A stretch of 64,000 bases of DNA from Lepidurus packardi. Taxonomy: Eukaryota > Arthropoda > Branchiopoda > Notostraca > Triopsidae. The notes beneath the pieces were generated by a model. It ran no database searches, was not told where the DNA came from, and saw only the letters and a program-made list of their open reading frames with translations. Both the position numbers and the translations under genes were made by a program. The stretch covers positions 263,001 to 327,000 of the forward strand of contig JAKZAN010000039.1 of the NCBI GenBank assembly GCA_023053545.1. Reading direction: 5' to 3'. The stretch's first letter is position 1. Every line of letters starts with the position of its first letter. This document shows, one piece after another, positions 28,316-41,900 of the stretch.

Positions 28316-30569
28316 TAAGGAATTAATTCTGTCCGTGAGGATGTAATTCAGTCCGTAAGGTATTAATTCAGTCCGTAAGGAATTAATTCAGTCCGTAAGG
28401 AATTAATTCAGTCCGTAAGGATATAATTCAGTCCGTAAGGAATAAGTTCAGTACGTAAGGAATTAATTCAGTCCGTAAGGAATTAATTCAGTCCGTAATT
28501 AATTAATTCATTCCTTACGGAATAAATTAAGTCCATAAGGAATTAATTCAGTCTGTAAGGATTTAATTAAGTCCGTAATGAATTAATTCAGTCCTTAATG
28601 AATTAATTCAGTCCGTAAGGATTTAATTCAGTCCGTAAGGTATTAATTCAGTCCGTAAGGAATTAATTCAGTCCGTAAGGAACTAATTCAGTCCGTAAGG
28701 AATTAATTCAGTCCGTAAGGAATTAATTCAGTCCGTAAGGAATTAATTCTGTCCGTAAGGATGTAATTCAGTCCGTAAGGTATTAATTCAGTCCGTAAGG
28801 AATTAATTCAGTCCGTAAGGAATTAATTCAGTCCGTAAGGAATAAGTTCAGTCCGTAAGGATTTAATTCAGTCCGTAAGGTATTAATTCAGTCCGTAAGG
28901 AATTAATTCAGTCCGTAAGGAATTAATTCAGTCCGTAAGGATATAATTCAGTCCGTAAGGATTAAGTTCAGTACGTAAGGAATTAATTCAGTCCGTAATC
29001 GATTAATTAAGTCCGTAATGAATTAATTCAGTCCGTATGAAATTAACTCAGTCCGTAAGGAATTAATTAAGGAATTAATTCAGTCCGTAAGGAATTAATT
29101 CAGTCCGTAATTAATTAATTCATTCCTTACGGAATTAATTAAGTCCATAAGGAATTAATTCAGTCTGTAAGGATTTAATTAAGTCCGTAATGAATTAATT
29201 CAGTCCGTAAGGAATTAATTCAGTCCGTAAGGAATTAATTCAGTCCGTAAGGAATAAATTCAGTCCGTAAGGATTTAATTCAGTCCGTAAGGATTTAATT
29301 AAGTCCGTAATGAATTAATTCAGTCCTTAATGAATTAATTCAGTCCGTAAGGATTTAATTCAGTCCGTAAGGTATTAATTCAGTCCGTAAGGAATTAATT
29401 CAGTCCGTAAGGAACTAATTCAGTCCGTAAGGAATTAATTCAGTCCGTAAGGAATTAATTCAGTCCGTAAGGAATTAATTCAGTCCGTAAGGATTTAATT
29501 CAGTCCGTAAGGAACTAATTCAGTCCGTAAGGAATTAATTCAGTCCGTAAGGAATTAATTCTGTCCGTGAGGATGTAATTCAGTCCGTAAGGTATTAATT
29601 CAGTCCGTAAGGAATTAATTCAGTCCGTAATTAATTAATTCATTCCTTACGGAATTAATTAAGTCCATAAGGAATTAATTCAGTCTGTAAGGATTTAATT
29701 AAGTCCGTAATGAATTAATTCAGTCCGTAAGGAATTAATTCAATCCGTAAGGATTTAATTCAGTCCGTAAGGTATTAATTCAGTCCGTAAGGAATTAATT
29801 CAGTCCGTAATGAATTAATTCAGTCCGTAAGGAATTAATTCTGTCCGTAAGGATGTAATTCAGTCCGTGAAGTATTAATTCAGTCCGTAAGGAATTAATT
29901 CAGTCCGTAAGGAATTAATTCAGTCCGTAAGGAATAAGTTCAGTACGTAAGGAATTAATTCAGTCCGTAATGGATTAATTAAGTCCGTAATGAATTAATT
30001 CAGTCCGTAAGGAATTAATTCAGTCCGTAAGGAATTCATTAGTCCGTAAGGAATTAATTCAGTAAGAAAGGAATTCAATCAATCCTAAAGAATTAATTCA
30101 GTCCGTAAGGAATTAATTCAGTCCGTAAGGAATTATTTCAGTCCGTAATTAACTCATTCATTCCTTACGGAATTAATTAAGTCCATAAGGAATTAATTTA
30201 GTCTGTAAGGATTTAATTAAGTCCGTAATGAATTAATTCAGTCCGTAAGGAATTAATAAAATCCGTACGGAATTAATTCAGTCCGAAAGAAATTAATTCA
30301 GTCCGTAATTAATAAGTTCAGTACGTAAGGAATTAATTCAGTCCGTATTGTATTAATTAAGTCCGTAATTAATAAGTTCAGTACGTAAGGAATTAATTAA
30401 GTCCGTAATGGATTAATTAAGTCCGTAATGAATTAATTCAGTCCGTATGAAATTAATTCAGTCCGTAAGGAATTCATTCAGTCCGTAAGGAATTCATTCA
30501 GTCCGTAAGGAATTCATTCAGTCCGTAAGGAATTAATTCAGCGAGAAAGGAATTCAATCAATCTTAAAG

Positions 30570-30577
30570 AATTAATT
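30570..30577. other. Orientation-switch junction of the satellite array
   Basis: Left of this point monomers read GTCCGTAAGG on the + strand; right of it they read CCTTACGGAC. The left side ends with a normal off-phase unit (AATCTTAAAG) that elsewhere continues as AATTAATTCAGTCCG, for example at 17,290 and 18,787. The right side starts mid-way through a block seen elsewhere as GAATTAATTTCATCCGGACT (for example near 39,230). The two meet in AATTAATT, which is its own reverse complement, so no extra or missing bases are needed. The flanking sequences are not mirror images of each other, so this is a junction between two inverted arrays and not a simple fold-back. A misassembly cannot be excluded from sequence alone. 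Confidence 0.9.
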
Positions 30578-31200
30578 TCATCCGGACTGAATTAATTCAT
30601 TACGCACTTAATTAATCCATTACGGACTGAATTAATTCCTAACGGACTGTATTAATTCCTTACGGACTGAATTAATACCTTACGGACTGAATTAATTCCT
30701 TACTGACTGAATTAATTTCATACGGACTGAATTAATTCATTACGGACTTAATTAATCCATTACGGACTTAATTAATTCCTTACGTACTGAACTTATTAAT
30801 TACGGACTTAATTAATACAATACGGACTGAATTAATTCCTTACGTACTGAACTTATTAATTACGGACTGAATTAATTTCTTACGGACTGAATTAATTCCT
30901 TACGGACTGAATTAATTCCTTACGGACTTAATTAATTCCTTACGGACTGAATAAATTCCTTACGAACTGAATTAATTCCGTACGGATTTTATTAATTCCT
31001 TTCGGACTGAATTAATTCATTACGGACTTAATTAATCCATTACGGACTGAATTATTTCCTTACGTACTGAAGTTATTCCTTACGGACTGAATTAATTCCT
31101 TACGGACTGAATTAATTCCTTACTGACTGAATTAATTCCTTACGGACTGAATTAATTCCTTACGGACAGAATTAATTCCTTACGGACTTAATTAATTCCT

Positions 31201-32560
31201 TACGTACTGAATTAATTCCTTCCGGTCTGAATTAATTCCGTACGGATTTTATTAATTCCTTACGGACTGAATTACTTCCTTACGGACTGAATTAATTAAT
31301 TACAGACTTAATTAAATCCTTACAGACTGAATGAATTCCTTATGGACTGAATTAATTCCTTACGGACTTAATTAATTGTTTACGGACTGAATTAATTCCT
31401 TACGGACTGAATTAATTCCTTACTGACTGAATTAATTCCTTACGGACTGAATTAATTCCTTACGGACTGAATTAATTCCTTACGGACTGAATTAATTCCT
31501 CAATTCCTTAATTAATTTCATCCGGACTGAATTAATTCATTACGCACTTAATTAATCCATTACGGACTGAATTATTTCCTTACGTATTGAAGTTATTCCT
31601 TACGGACTGAATCAATTCCTTTCGGACTGAATTAATTCCTTACGGACTGAATTAATTCTTTACGGACTGAATTAATACCTTACGGACTGAATTAAATCCT
31701 TACGGACTGAATTAATTCCTTACGGACTTAATTAATTCCTTACGGACTGAATTAATTCATTACGGACTGAATTAATTCCTTACGGACTGAATTAATTCCT
31801 TACGGACCTAATTAATTCCTTACGGACGGAATTAATTCTTTACGGACTTAATTAATTCCTTACGAACTTAATTAATTCCTTACGTACTGAATTAATTCCT
31901 TACGGTCTGAATTAATTCCGTACGGATTTTATTAATTCCTTACGGACTGAATTACTTCCTTACGGACTGAATTAATTAATTACAGACTTAATTAAATCCT
32001 TACAGACTGAATGAATTCCTTATGGACTGAATTAATTCCTTACGGACTTAATTAATTGTTTACGGACTGAATTAATTCCTTACGGACTGAATTAATTCCT
32101 TACTGACTGAATTAATTCCTTACGGACTGAATTAATTCCTTACGGACTGAATTAATTCCTTACGGACTGAATTAATTCCTCAATTCCTTAATTAATTTCA
32201 TCCGGACTGAATTAATTCATTACGCACTTAATTAATCCATTACGGACTGAATTATTTCCTTACGTATTGAAGTTATTCCTTACGGACTGAATTAATTCCT
32301 TACGGACTGAATTAATTCCTTACGGACTGAATTAATTCTTTACGGACTGAATTAATACCTTACGGACTGAATTAAATCCTTACGGACTGAATTAATTCCT
32401 TACGGACTTAATTAATTCCTTACGGACTGAATTAATTCATTACGGACTGAATTAATTCCTTACGGACTGAATTAATTCCTTACGGACCTAATTAATTCCT
32501 TACGGACGGAATTAATTCTTTACGGACTTAATTAATTCCTTACGAACTTAATTAATTCAT
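31201..32560 (-). repeat. 680-bp tandem higher-order repeat, right arm
   Basis: TACGGATTTTATTAATTCC at 31,241 recurs at 31,921, and CAATTCCTTAATTAATTTC at 31,501 recurs at 32,181, both 680 bp apart (34 monomers). The two units differ by scattered substitutions. A related block lies at about 37,180-37,900. Confidence 0.8.
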
Positions 32561-35462
32561 TACGGACTGAATTTATTCCTTACGGACTGAACTATTTCCT
32601 TACGGACTGAATTAATTCTTTAGGATTGATTGAATTCCTTTCTTACTGAAAAAATTCCTTACGGACTGAATTAATTTCTTAATTAATTCCTTACGGACTG
32701 AATTAATTTCATACGGACTGAATTAATTCATTACGGACTGTATTAATCCATTACGGACTGAATTAATTCTTTAGGATTGATTGAATTCCTTTCTTACTGA
32801 AAAAATTCCTTACGGACTGAATTAATTTCTTAATTAATTCCTTACGGACTGAATTAATTTCATACGGACTGAATTAATTCCTTACGGACTTAATTAATTC
32901 TTTACGGACTGAATTAATTCATTATGGACTGAATTAATTCCTTACGAACTTAATTAATTCCTTACGAAATGAATTAATTAGTTACGGACTGAATTAATTT
33001 CTTACGGACTGAATCAATTCATTACAGACTTAATTTATCCATTACGGACTTAATTAATTCATTACGGACTTAATTAATTCCTTACGGACTGAACTAATTC
33101 CTTACGGACTGAATTAATTCCTTACGGAATGAATTATTTTCTTACGGACTGAATTAATTCTTTAGGATTGATTGAATTCCTTTCTTACTGAATTAATTCA
33201 TTAAGGACTTAATTAATCCATTACGGACTGAATTAATTCATTACGGACTTAATTAATCCATTACGGACTGAATTATTTCCTTAATTCCTTAATTAATTCC
33301 TTACGGACTGAATTAATTTCATCCGGACTGAATTATTTCCTTACGGGCTGAATTAATTCCTTACGGACCTAATTAATTCCTTACGGACGGAATTAATTCT
33401 TTACGGACTTAATTAATTCCTCACGAACTTAATTAATTCCTTACGTACTTAATTAATTCCTTACGGTCTGAATTAATTCCGTACGGATTTAATTAATTCC
33501 TTACGGACTGAATTAATTCCTTACGGACTGAATTAATCCATTATGCACTTAATTAATTCCGTAAGGAATTAATGAATTAATTACGGACTGAAATAATTCC
33601 TTACGGACTAAATTAATTCCTTAGGAACTGAATTAATTCCTTACGGACTGAATTAATTCTTTACGGACTAAATTAATTCCTTACGGACTTAATTAATTCC
33701 TTACGGACTGAGTTAATTCCTTACGGACTGAATTAGTTCCTTACGGACTGAATTAATTCTTTAGGATTGATTGAATTCCTTTCTTACTGAATTAATTCCT
33801 TACGGACTAAATTAATTCCTTACGGACTGAATTAATTTCATACGGACTGAATTAATACCTTACGGACTGTATTAATTCCTTACGGACTGAATTAATACCT
33901 TACGGACTGAATTAAATCCTTACGGACTGAATTAATTCCTTACGGACTGAATTAATTCCTTACGGACTGAATTAATTCCTTACGGACTGAACTAATTCCT
34001 TAATTCCTTAATTAATTCCTTACGGACTGAATTAATTTTATCCGGACTGAATTAATTCATTACGCACTTAATTCTTCCATTACGGAATGAATTAATTCCT
34101 TAAGGACTGTATTAATTCCTTACGGACTGAATTAATACCATACGGACTGAATTAAATCCTTACGGACTGAATTAATTCCTTACGGACTGAATTAATACCT
34201 TACGGACTGAATTAATACCATACGGACTGAATTAAATCCTTACGGACTGAATTAATTCCTTACGGACTGAATTAATACCTTACGGACTGAATTAAATCCT
34301 TACAGACTGAATTAATTCCTTACGGACTGAATTAATTCCTTACGGACTGAATTAATTCCTTACGGACTGAATTAATTCCTTACGGACTGAATTAATTCCT
34401 TACGGACTGAATTAATTCCTTACGGACTGAATTAATTTCATCCGGACTGAATTATTTCCTTACGTATTGAAGTTATTCCTTACGGACTGAATTAATTCCT
34501 TACGGACTGAATTAATTCCTTACGGACTGAATTAATACCTTACGGACTGAATTAAATCCTTACGGACTGAATTAATTCCTTACGGACTTAATTAATTCCT
34601 TACGGACTGAATTAATTCATTACGGAATGAATTAATTCCTTACGGACTGAATTAATTCCTTACGGAACTAATTAATTCCTTACGGACGGAATTAATTCTT
34701 TACGGACTTAATTAATTCCTTACGTACTTAATTAATTCCTTACGGTCTGAATTAATTCCGTACGGATTTAATTAATTCCTTACGGACTGAATTAATTCCT
34801 TACGGACTGAATTAATTCATTACGGACTGAATTTATTCCTTACGGACTGAATTATTTCCTTACGGACTGAATTAATTCTTTAGGATTGATTGAATTCCTT
34901 TCTTACTGAAAAAATTCCTTACGGACTGAATTAATTTCTTAATTAATTCCTTACGGACTGAATTAATTTCATACGGACTGAATTAATTCATTACGGACTT
35001 TATTAATCCATTACGGACTGAATTAATTCCTTACGGACTGAATTAATTCCTTACGGACTGAATTAATACCTTACGGACTGAATTAAATCCTTACGGACTG
35101 AATTAATTCCTTACGGACTTAATTAATTCCTTACTGACTGAATTAATTCATTACGGAATGAATTAATTCCTTACGGACTGAATTAATTCCTTACGGAACT
35201 AATTAATTCCTTACGGACGGAATTAATTCTTTACGGACTTAATTAATTCCTTACGTACTTAATTAATTCCTTACGGTCTGAATTAATTCCGTACGGATTT
35301 AATTAATTCCTTACGGACTGAATTAATTCCTTACGGACTGAATTAATTCATTACGGACTGAATTTATTCCTTACGGACTGAATTATTTCCTTACGGACTG
35401 AATTAATTCTTTAGGATTGATTGAATTCCTTTCTTACTGAAAAAATTCCTTACGGACTGAAT

Positions 35463-35475
35463 TAATTTCTTAATT
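35463..35475. other. Unoccupied LINE insertion site (representative of eight)
   Basis: TAATTTCTTAATT followed directly by AATTCCTTACGG. The right flank from here to about 35,630 is nearly identical to the flank beyond each LINE's 5' end, including the rare TATAGGATTGATTG unit. It therefore shows what the site looked like before insertion. Other empty sites: 32,672, 32,823, 34,932, 38,010, 38,161, 50,171 and 52,359 (start positions). Confidence 0.85.
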
Positions 35476-38400
35476 AATTCCTTACGGACTGAATTAATTT
35501 CATACGGACTGAATTAATTCATTACGGACTTTATTAATCCATTACGGACTGAATTAATTCCTTACGGACTGAATTAGTTCCTTACGGACTGAATTAATTC
35601 TATAGGATTGATTGAATTCCTTTCTTACTGAATTAATTCCTTACGGACTGAATTAATTTCATACGGACTGAATTAATACCTTACGAACTGAATTAATTTC
35701 ATCCGGAATGAATTAATTCATTAAGCACTTAATTAATCCATTACGGACTGAGTTATTTCCTTACGTATTGAAGTTATTTCTTACGGACTGAATTAATTCC
35801 TTACGGACTGAATTAATACCTTACGGACTGAATTAAATCCTTACGGACTAAATTAATTCCTTACGGACTTAATTAATTCCTTACGGACTGAATTAATTCA
35901 TTACGGACTGAATTAATTCCTTACGGACTGAATTAATTCCTTACGGACCTAATTAATTCCTTACGGACGGAATTAATTCTTTACGGACTTAATTAATTCC
36001 TTACGAACTTAATTAATTCCTTACGTACTTAATTAATTCCTTACGGTCTGAATTAATTCCGTACGGATTTAATTAATTCCTTACGGTCTGAATTAATTCC
36101 TTACGGACTGAATGAATTCATTATGGACTTAATTAATTCGTAAGGAATGAATGAATTAATTACGGACTGAAATAATTCCTTACGGACTAAATTAATTCCT
36201 TACGAACTGAATTAATTCCTTACGGACTTAATTAATTCCTTACGGACTGAATTAATTCCTTACGGACTGTATTAATTCCTTACGGACTGAATTAGTACCT
36301 TACGGACTGAATTAATTCTTTAGGATTGATTGAATTCCTTTCTTACTGAATTAATTCCTTACGGACTGAATGAATTCCTTACGGACTGAATTAATTTCAT
36401 ACTCACTGAATTAATACCTTACGGACTGAATTAATTCCTTACGGACTGAATTAATTCCTTAATTCCTTAATTAATTCCTTACGGACTGAATTAATTTCAT
36501 CCGGACTGAATTAATTCATTACGCACTTAATTAATCCATTACGGACTGAATTATTTCCTTACGTATTGAAGTTATTCCTTACGGACTTAATTAATTCCTT
36601 ACGGACTGATTTAAATCCATACGGACTTAGTTAATTCCTTACGGACTTAATTAATTCTTTACGGACTGCATTAATTCATTATGGACTGAATTAATTCCTT
36701 ACGAACTTAATTAATTCCTTACGAAATGAATTAATTAGTTACGGACTGAATTAATTTCTTACGGACTGAATCAATTCATTACAGACTTAATTTATCCATT
36801 ACGGACTTAATTAATTCATTACGGACTTAATTAATTCCTTACGGACTGAACTAATTCCTTACGGAATGAATTAATTCCTTACGGAATGAATTATTTTCTT
36901 ACGGACTGAATTAATTCTTTAGGATTGATTGAATTCCTTTCTTACTGAATTAATTCATTACGGAATTAATTAATCGATTACAGACTGAATTAATTCCTTA
37001 CGTACTGAACTTATTCCTTACGGACTGAATTAATTCCTTACGGACTGAATTAACTCCTTACGGACTGAATTAATTCCTTACTGACTGAATTAATTCCTTA
37101 CGGACTGAATTAATTCCTTACGGACTTAATTAATTCCTTACGTACTTAATTAATTCCTTACGGTCTGAATTAATTCCGTACGGATTTTATTAATTCCTTA
37201 CGGACTGAATTACTTCCTTACGTACTGAATTAATTAATTACAGACTTAATTAAATCCTTACAGACTGAATGAATTCCTTATGGACTGAATTAATTCCTTA
37301 CGCACTTAATTAATTGTTTACGGACTGAATTAATTCCTTACGGACTGGATTAATTCCTTACTGACTGAATTAATTCCTTACGGACTGAATTAATTCCTTA
37401 CGGACTGAATTAATTCCTTACGGACTGAATTAATTCCTCAATTCCTTAATTAATTTCATCCGGACTGAATTAATTCATTACGCACTTAATTAATCCATTA
37501 CGGACTGAATTATTTCCTTACGTATTGAAGTTATTCCTTACGGACTGAATTAATTCCTTACGGACTGAATTAATTCTTTACGGACTGAATTAATACCTTA
37601 CGGACTGAATTAAATCCTTACGGACTGAATTAATTCCTTACGGACTTATTTAATTCCTTACGGACTGAATTAATTCATTACGGACTGAATTAATTCCTCA
37701 CGGACTGAATTAATTCCTTACGGACCTAATTAATTCCTTACGGACGGAATTAATTCTTTACGGACTTAATTAATTCCTTACGAACTTAATTAATTCCTTA
37801 CGTACTTAATTAATTCCTTACGGTCTGAATTAATTCCGTACGGATTTAATTAATTCCTTACGGACTGAATTAATTCCTTACGGACTGAATTAATTCATTA
37901 CGGACTGAATTTATTCCTTACGGACTGAACTATTTCCTTACGGACTGAATTAATTCTTTAGGATTGATTGAATTCCTTTCTTACTGAAAAAATTCCTTAC
38001 GGACTGAGTTAATTTCTTAATTAATTCCTTACGGACTGAATTAATTTCATACGGACTGAATTAATTCATTACGGACTGTATTAATCCATTACGGACTGAA
38101 CTAATTCTTTAGGATTGATTGAATTCCTTTCTTACTGAAAAAATTCCTTACGGACTGAATTAATTTCTTAATTAATTCCTTACGGACTGAATTAATTTCA
38201 TACGGACTGAATTAATTCATTACGGACATAATTAATTCCTTACGGACTGATTTAAATCCATACGGACTTAGTTAATTCCTTACGGACTTAATTAATTCTT
38301 TACGGACTGAATTAATTCATTATGGACTGAATTAATTCCTTACGAACTTAATTAATTCCTTACGAAATGAATTAATTAGTTACGGACTGAATTAATTTCT

Positions 38401-41400
38401 TACGGACTGAATCAATTCATTACAGACTTAATTTATCCATTACGGACTTAATTAATTCATTACGGACTTAATTAATTCCTTACGGACTGAACTAATTCCT
38501 TACGGACTGAATTAATTCCTTACGGAATGAATTATTTTCTTACGGATTGAATTAATTCTTTAGGATTTATTGAATTCCTTTCTTACTGAATTAATTCATT
38601 AAGGACTTAATTAATCCATTACGGACTTAATTAATTCCTCACGAACTTAATTAATTCCTTACGTACTTAATTAATTCCTTACGGTCTGAATTAATTCCGT
38701 ACGGATTTAATTAATTCCTTACGGACTGAATTAATTCCTTACGGACTGAATTAATCCATTATGCACTTAATTAATTCCGTAAGGAATGAATGAATTAATT
38801 ACGGACTGAAATAATTCCTTACGGACTAAATTAATTCCTTACGAACTGAATTAATTCCTTACGGACTGAATTAATTCCTTACGGACTGAATTAATTCCTT
38901 ACGGACTTAATTAATTCCTTACGGACTGAATTAGTTCCTTACGGACTGAATTAATTCTTTAGGATTGATTGAATTCCTTTCTTACTGAATTAATTCCTTA
39001 CGGACTAAATTAATTCCTTACGGACTGAATTAATTTCATACGGACTGAATTAATACCTTACGGACTGTATTAATTCCTTACGGACTGAATTAATACCTTA
39101 CGGACTGAATTAAATCCTTACGGACTGAATTAATTCCTTACGGACTGAATTAATTCCTTACGGACTGAATTAATTCCTTACGGACTGAATTAATTCCTTA
39201 ATTCCTTAATTAATTCCTTACGGACTGAATTAATTTCATCCGGACTGAATTAATTCATTACGCACTTAATTAATCCATTACGGACTGAATTAATTCCTAA
39301 CGGACTGTATTAATTCCTTACGGACTGAATTAATACCTTACGGACTGAATTAAATCCTTACGGACTGAATTAATTCCTTACGGACTTAATTAATTAATTT
39401 CGGACTTAATTAATTCATTACGGACTGAAATAATTCATTACGGACTGAATTAATTCATTACGGACTGAATTAATACCTTACGGACTGAATTAAATCCTTA
39501 CGGACTGAACTAATTCCTTAATTCCTTAATTAATTCCTTACGGACTGAATTAATTTTATCCGGACTGAATTAATTCATTACGCACTTAATTCTTCCATTA
39601 CGGAATGAATTAATTCCTTAAGGACTGTATTAATTCCTTACGGACTGAATTAATACCATACGGACTGAATTAAATCCTTACGGACTGAATTAATTCCTTA
39701 CGGACTGAATTAATACCTTACGGACTGAATTAAATCCTTACAGACTGATTTAATTCCTTACGGACTGAATTAATTCCTTACGGACTGAATTAATTCCTTA
39801 CGGACTGAATTAATTCCTTACGGACTGAATTAATTTCATCCGGACTGAATTATTTCCTTACGTATTGAAGTTATTCCTTACGGACTGAATTAATTCCTTA
39901 CGGACTTAATTAATTCCTTACGGACTGAATTAATTCCTTACGGACTGAATTAAATCCTTACGGACTGAATTAATTTCCTGAATTAATTCCTTACGGACTT
40001 AATTAATTCCTTACGGACTGAATTAATTCATTACGGAATGAATTAATTCTTTACGGACTTAATTAATTCCTCACGAACTTAATTAATTCCTTACGCACTT
40101 AATTAATTCCTTACGGTCTGAATTAATTCCGTACGGATTTAATTAATTCCTTACGGACTGAATTAATTCCTTACAGACTGAATTAATCCATTATGCACTT
40201 AATTAATTCCGTAAGGAATGAATGAATTAATTACGGACTGAAATAATTCCTTACGGACTAAATTAATTCCTTACGAACTGAATTAATTCCTTACGGACTG
40301 AATTAATTCCTTACGGACTGAATTAATTCCTTACGGACTTAATTAATTCCTTACGGACTGAATTAATTCCTTACGGACTGAATTAGTTCCTTACGGACTG
40401 AATTAATTCTTTAGGATTGATTGAATTCCTTTCTTACTGAATTAATTCCTTACGGACTAAATTAATTCCTTACGGACTGAATTAATTTCATACGGACTGA
40501 ATTAATACCTTACGGACTGTATTAATTCCTTACGGACTGAATTAATACCTTACGGACTGAATTAAATCCTTACGGACTGAATTAATTCCTTACGGACTGA
40601 ATTAATTCCTTACGGACTGAATTAATTCCTTACGGACTGAATTAATTCCTTAATTCCTTAATTAATTCCTTACGGACTGAATTAATTTCATCCGGACTGA
40701 ATTAATTCATTACGCACTTAATTAATCCATTACGGACTGAATTAATTCCTAACGGACTGTATTAATTCCTTACGGACTGAATTAATACCTTACGGACTGA
40801 ATTAAATCCTTACGGACTGAATTAATTCCTTACGGACTTAATTAATTCCTTACGGACTTAATTAATTCATTACGGACTGAATTAATTCATTACGGACTGA
40901 ATTAATTCATTACGGACTGAATTAATACCTTACGGACTGAATTAAATCCTTACGGACTGAACTAATTCCTTAATTCCTTAATTAATTCCTTACGGACTGA
41001 ATTAATTTTATCCGGACTGAATTAATTCATTACGCACTTAATTCTTCCATTACGGAATGAATTAATTCCTTAAGGACTGTATTAATTCCTTACGGACTGA
41101 ATTAATACCTTACGGACTGAATTAAATCCTTACGGACTGAATTAATTCCTTACGGACTGAATTAATACCTTACGGACTGAATTAAATCCTTACAGACTGA
41201 ATTAATTCCTTACGGACTGAATTAATTCCTTACGGACTGAATTAATTCCTTACGGACTGAATTAATTCCTTACGGACTGAATTAATTTCATCCGGACTGA
41301 ATTATTTCCTTACGTATTGAAGTTATTCCTTACGGACTGAATTAATTCCTTACGGACTGAATTAATTCCTTACGGACTGAATTAATACCTTACGGACTGA

Positions 41401-41781
41401 ATTAAATCCTTACGGACTGAATTAATTCCTTACGGACTTAATTAATTCCTTACGGACTGAATTAATTCATTACGGAATGAATTAATTCCTTACGGACTGA
41501 ATTAATTCCTTACGGAACTAATTAATTCCTTACGGACGGAATTAATTCTTTACGGACTTAATTAATTCCTTACGTACTTAATTAATTCCTTACGGTCTGA
41601 ATTAATTCCGTACGGATTGAATTAATTCCTTACGGACTGAATTAATTCCTTAATTCCTTAATTAATTCCTTACGGACTGAATTAATTTCATCCGGACTGA
41701 ATTATTTCCTTACGGACTGAATTAATTCTTTAGGATTGATTGAATTCCTTTCTTACTGAAAAAATTCCTTACGGACTGAAT

Positions 41782-41794
41782 TAATTTCTTAATT
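41782..41794. repeat. Target-site duplication, 3' side of LINE copy 1
   Basis: TAATTTCTTAATT, identical to 47,622-47,634. The next base begins the T-rich (sense-strand A-rich) tail. Unoccupied copies of this site read TTAATTTCTTAATTAATTCC, so removing the element and one 13-mer restores normal satellite. The exact edge at the tail is uncertain by one or two T. Confidence 0.92.
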
Positions 41795-41816
41795 TTTGGT
41801 ATTTTTGTATTTTTGA
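41795..41816 (-). other. A-rich 3' tail of LINE copy 1
   Basis: On the sense strand the element ends with two AAAAATAC-like units and a final ACCAAAAA, instead of a long poly(A). No AATAAA signal was found in the 106-bp 3' UTR. Short tandem-repeat tails are typical of I-type elements, whose Drosophila member ends in TAA repeats. Confidence 0.8.
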
Positions 41817-41851
41817 GGCGAACCATGTCGCTATCGCGCCACATTATCGCC
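41817..41851 (-). promoter_or_regulatory. Candidate 3' UTR stem-loop (copy 1)
   Basis: In the 3' UTR, GGCGA pairs with TCGCC (41,817-41,821 with 41,847-41,851), ATGT pairs with ACAT (41,825-41,828 with 41,841-41,844), and CGC pairs with GCG (41,829-41,831 with 41,836-41,838) around a TATC loop, with small bulges between. A short GCC-TTC-GGC hairpin (41,849-41,857) overlaps it. Several LINE reverse transcriptases recognise a 3' stem-loop of their RNA, and this sits just before the A-rich tail. The pairing is seen; the role is inferred and not folded computationally. Confidence 0.5.
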
Positions 41852-41900
41852 TTCGGCTTTCTTTTTCAACACACTCTCACTGTTTGGTACTTTAGCATCT

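Larger units (their letters stand above)
1..30577 (+). repeat. 20-bp AT-rich satellite array, left arm, monomer forward on + strand
   Basis: The whole stretch is a tandem array of AATTAATTCAGTCCGTAAGG, roughly 1,500 monomers, mostly 0-3 substitutions from this consensus. The monomer is 35% GC, has a self-complementary AATTAATT block at positions 1-8 and one CpG at positions 14-15. Recurrent variants (AATTAAG, GGATTTAATT, GGTATTAATT, AATAAGTTCAGTACG, CTGTCCGTGAGGATG) recur in the same order at distance, so higher-order repeats overlie the basic unit. Occasional 19-bp and 8-bp units shift the register. Stop codons (TAA) occur in every frame because 20 is not a multiple of 3, so there is no long ORF. 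No gene, RNA gene or foreign insertion was seen in this arm. Function is unknown; a heterochromatic or pericentromeric location is an inference from repeat type only. Confidence 0.97.
30578..41781 (-). repeat. 20-bp satellite array, right arm, segment 1 (monomer on - strand)
   Basis: The same satellite family in reverse orientation: on the + strand the unit reads CCTTACGGACTGAATTAATT. The right arm shares the left arm's diagnostic variants in reverse complement, for example the off-phase CTTTAGGATTGATTGAATT unit, the ATTACGGACTTAATTAATCC unit and the flipped-core unit. The two arms therefore derive from one family. Higher-order repetition is visible, with a 680-bp tandem repeat at the left edge and related blocks 5.1-5.5 kb apart (for example the TTTTATCCGG marker at 34,036 and 39,554). 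No coding potential was seen. The segment ends at the target-site duplication of the first LINE. Confidence 0.97.

Noticed and set aside
1-30577. CRISPR-like array (regular short repeats)
   Set aside because: The 20-bp units abut with no unique spacers, there are no cas genes, and the LINEs show this is a eukaryotic genome.
30000-31200. Large perfect palindrome centred on the orientation switch
   Set aside because: The reverse complement of the left side (off-phase CTTTAAGATTGATTG unit, then TTTCTCGCTG) does not match the right side (TTTCATCCGG, CATTACGCAC), so only the 8-bp core is symmetric.
30578-41781. Short non-satellite insertions in the right arm
   Set aside because: Irregular stretches such as CTTTAGGATTGATTG and CTTAATTCCTTAATT resolve into off-phase or shortened monomers that recur many times.
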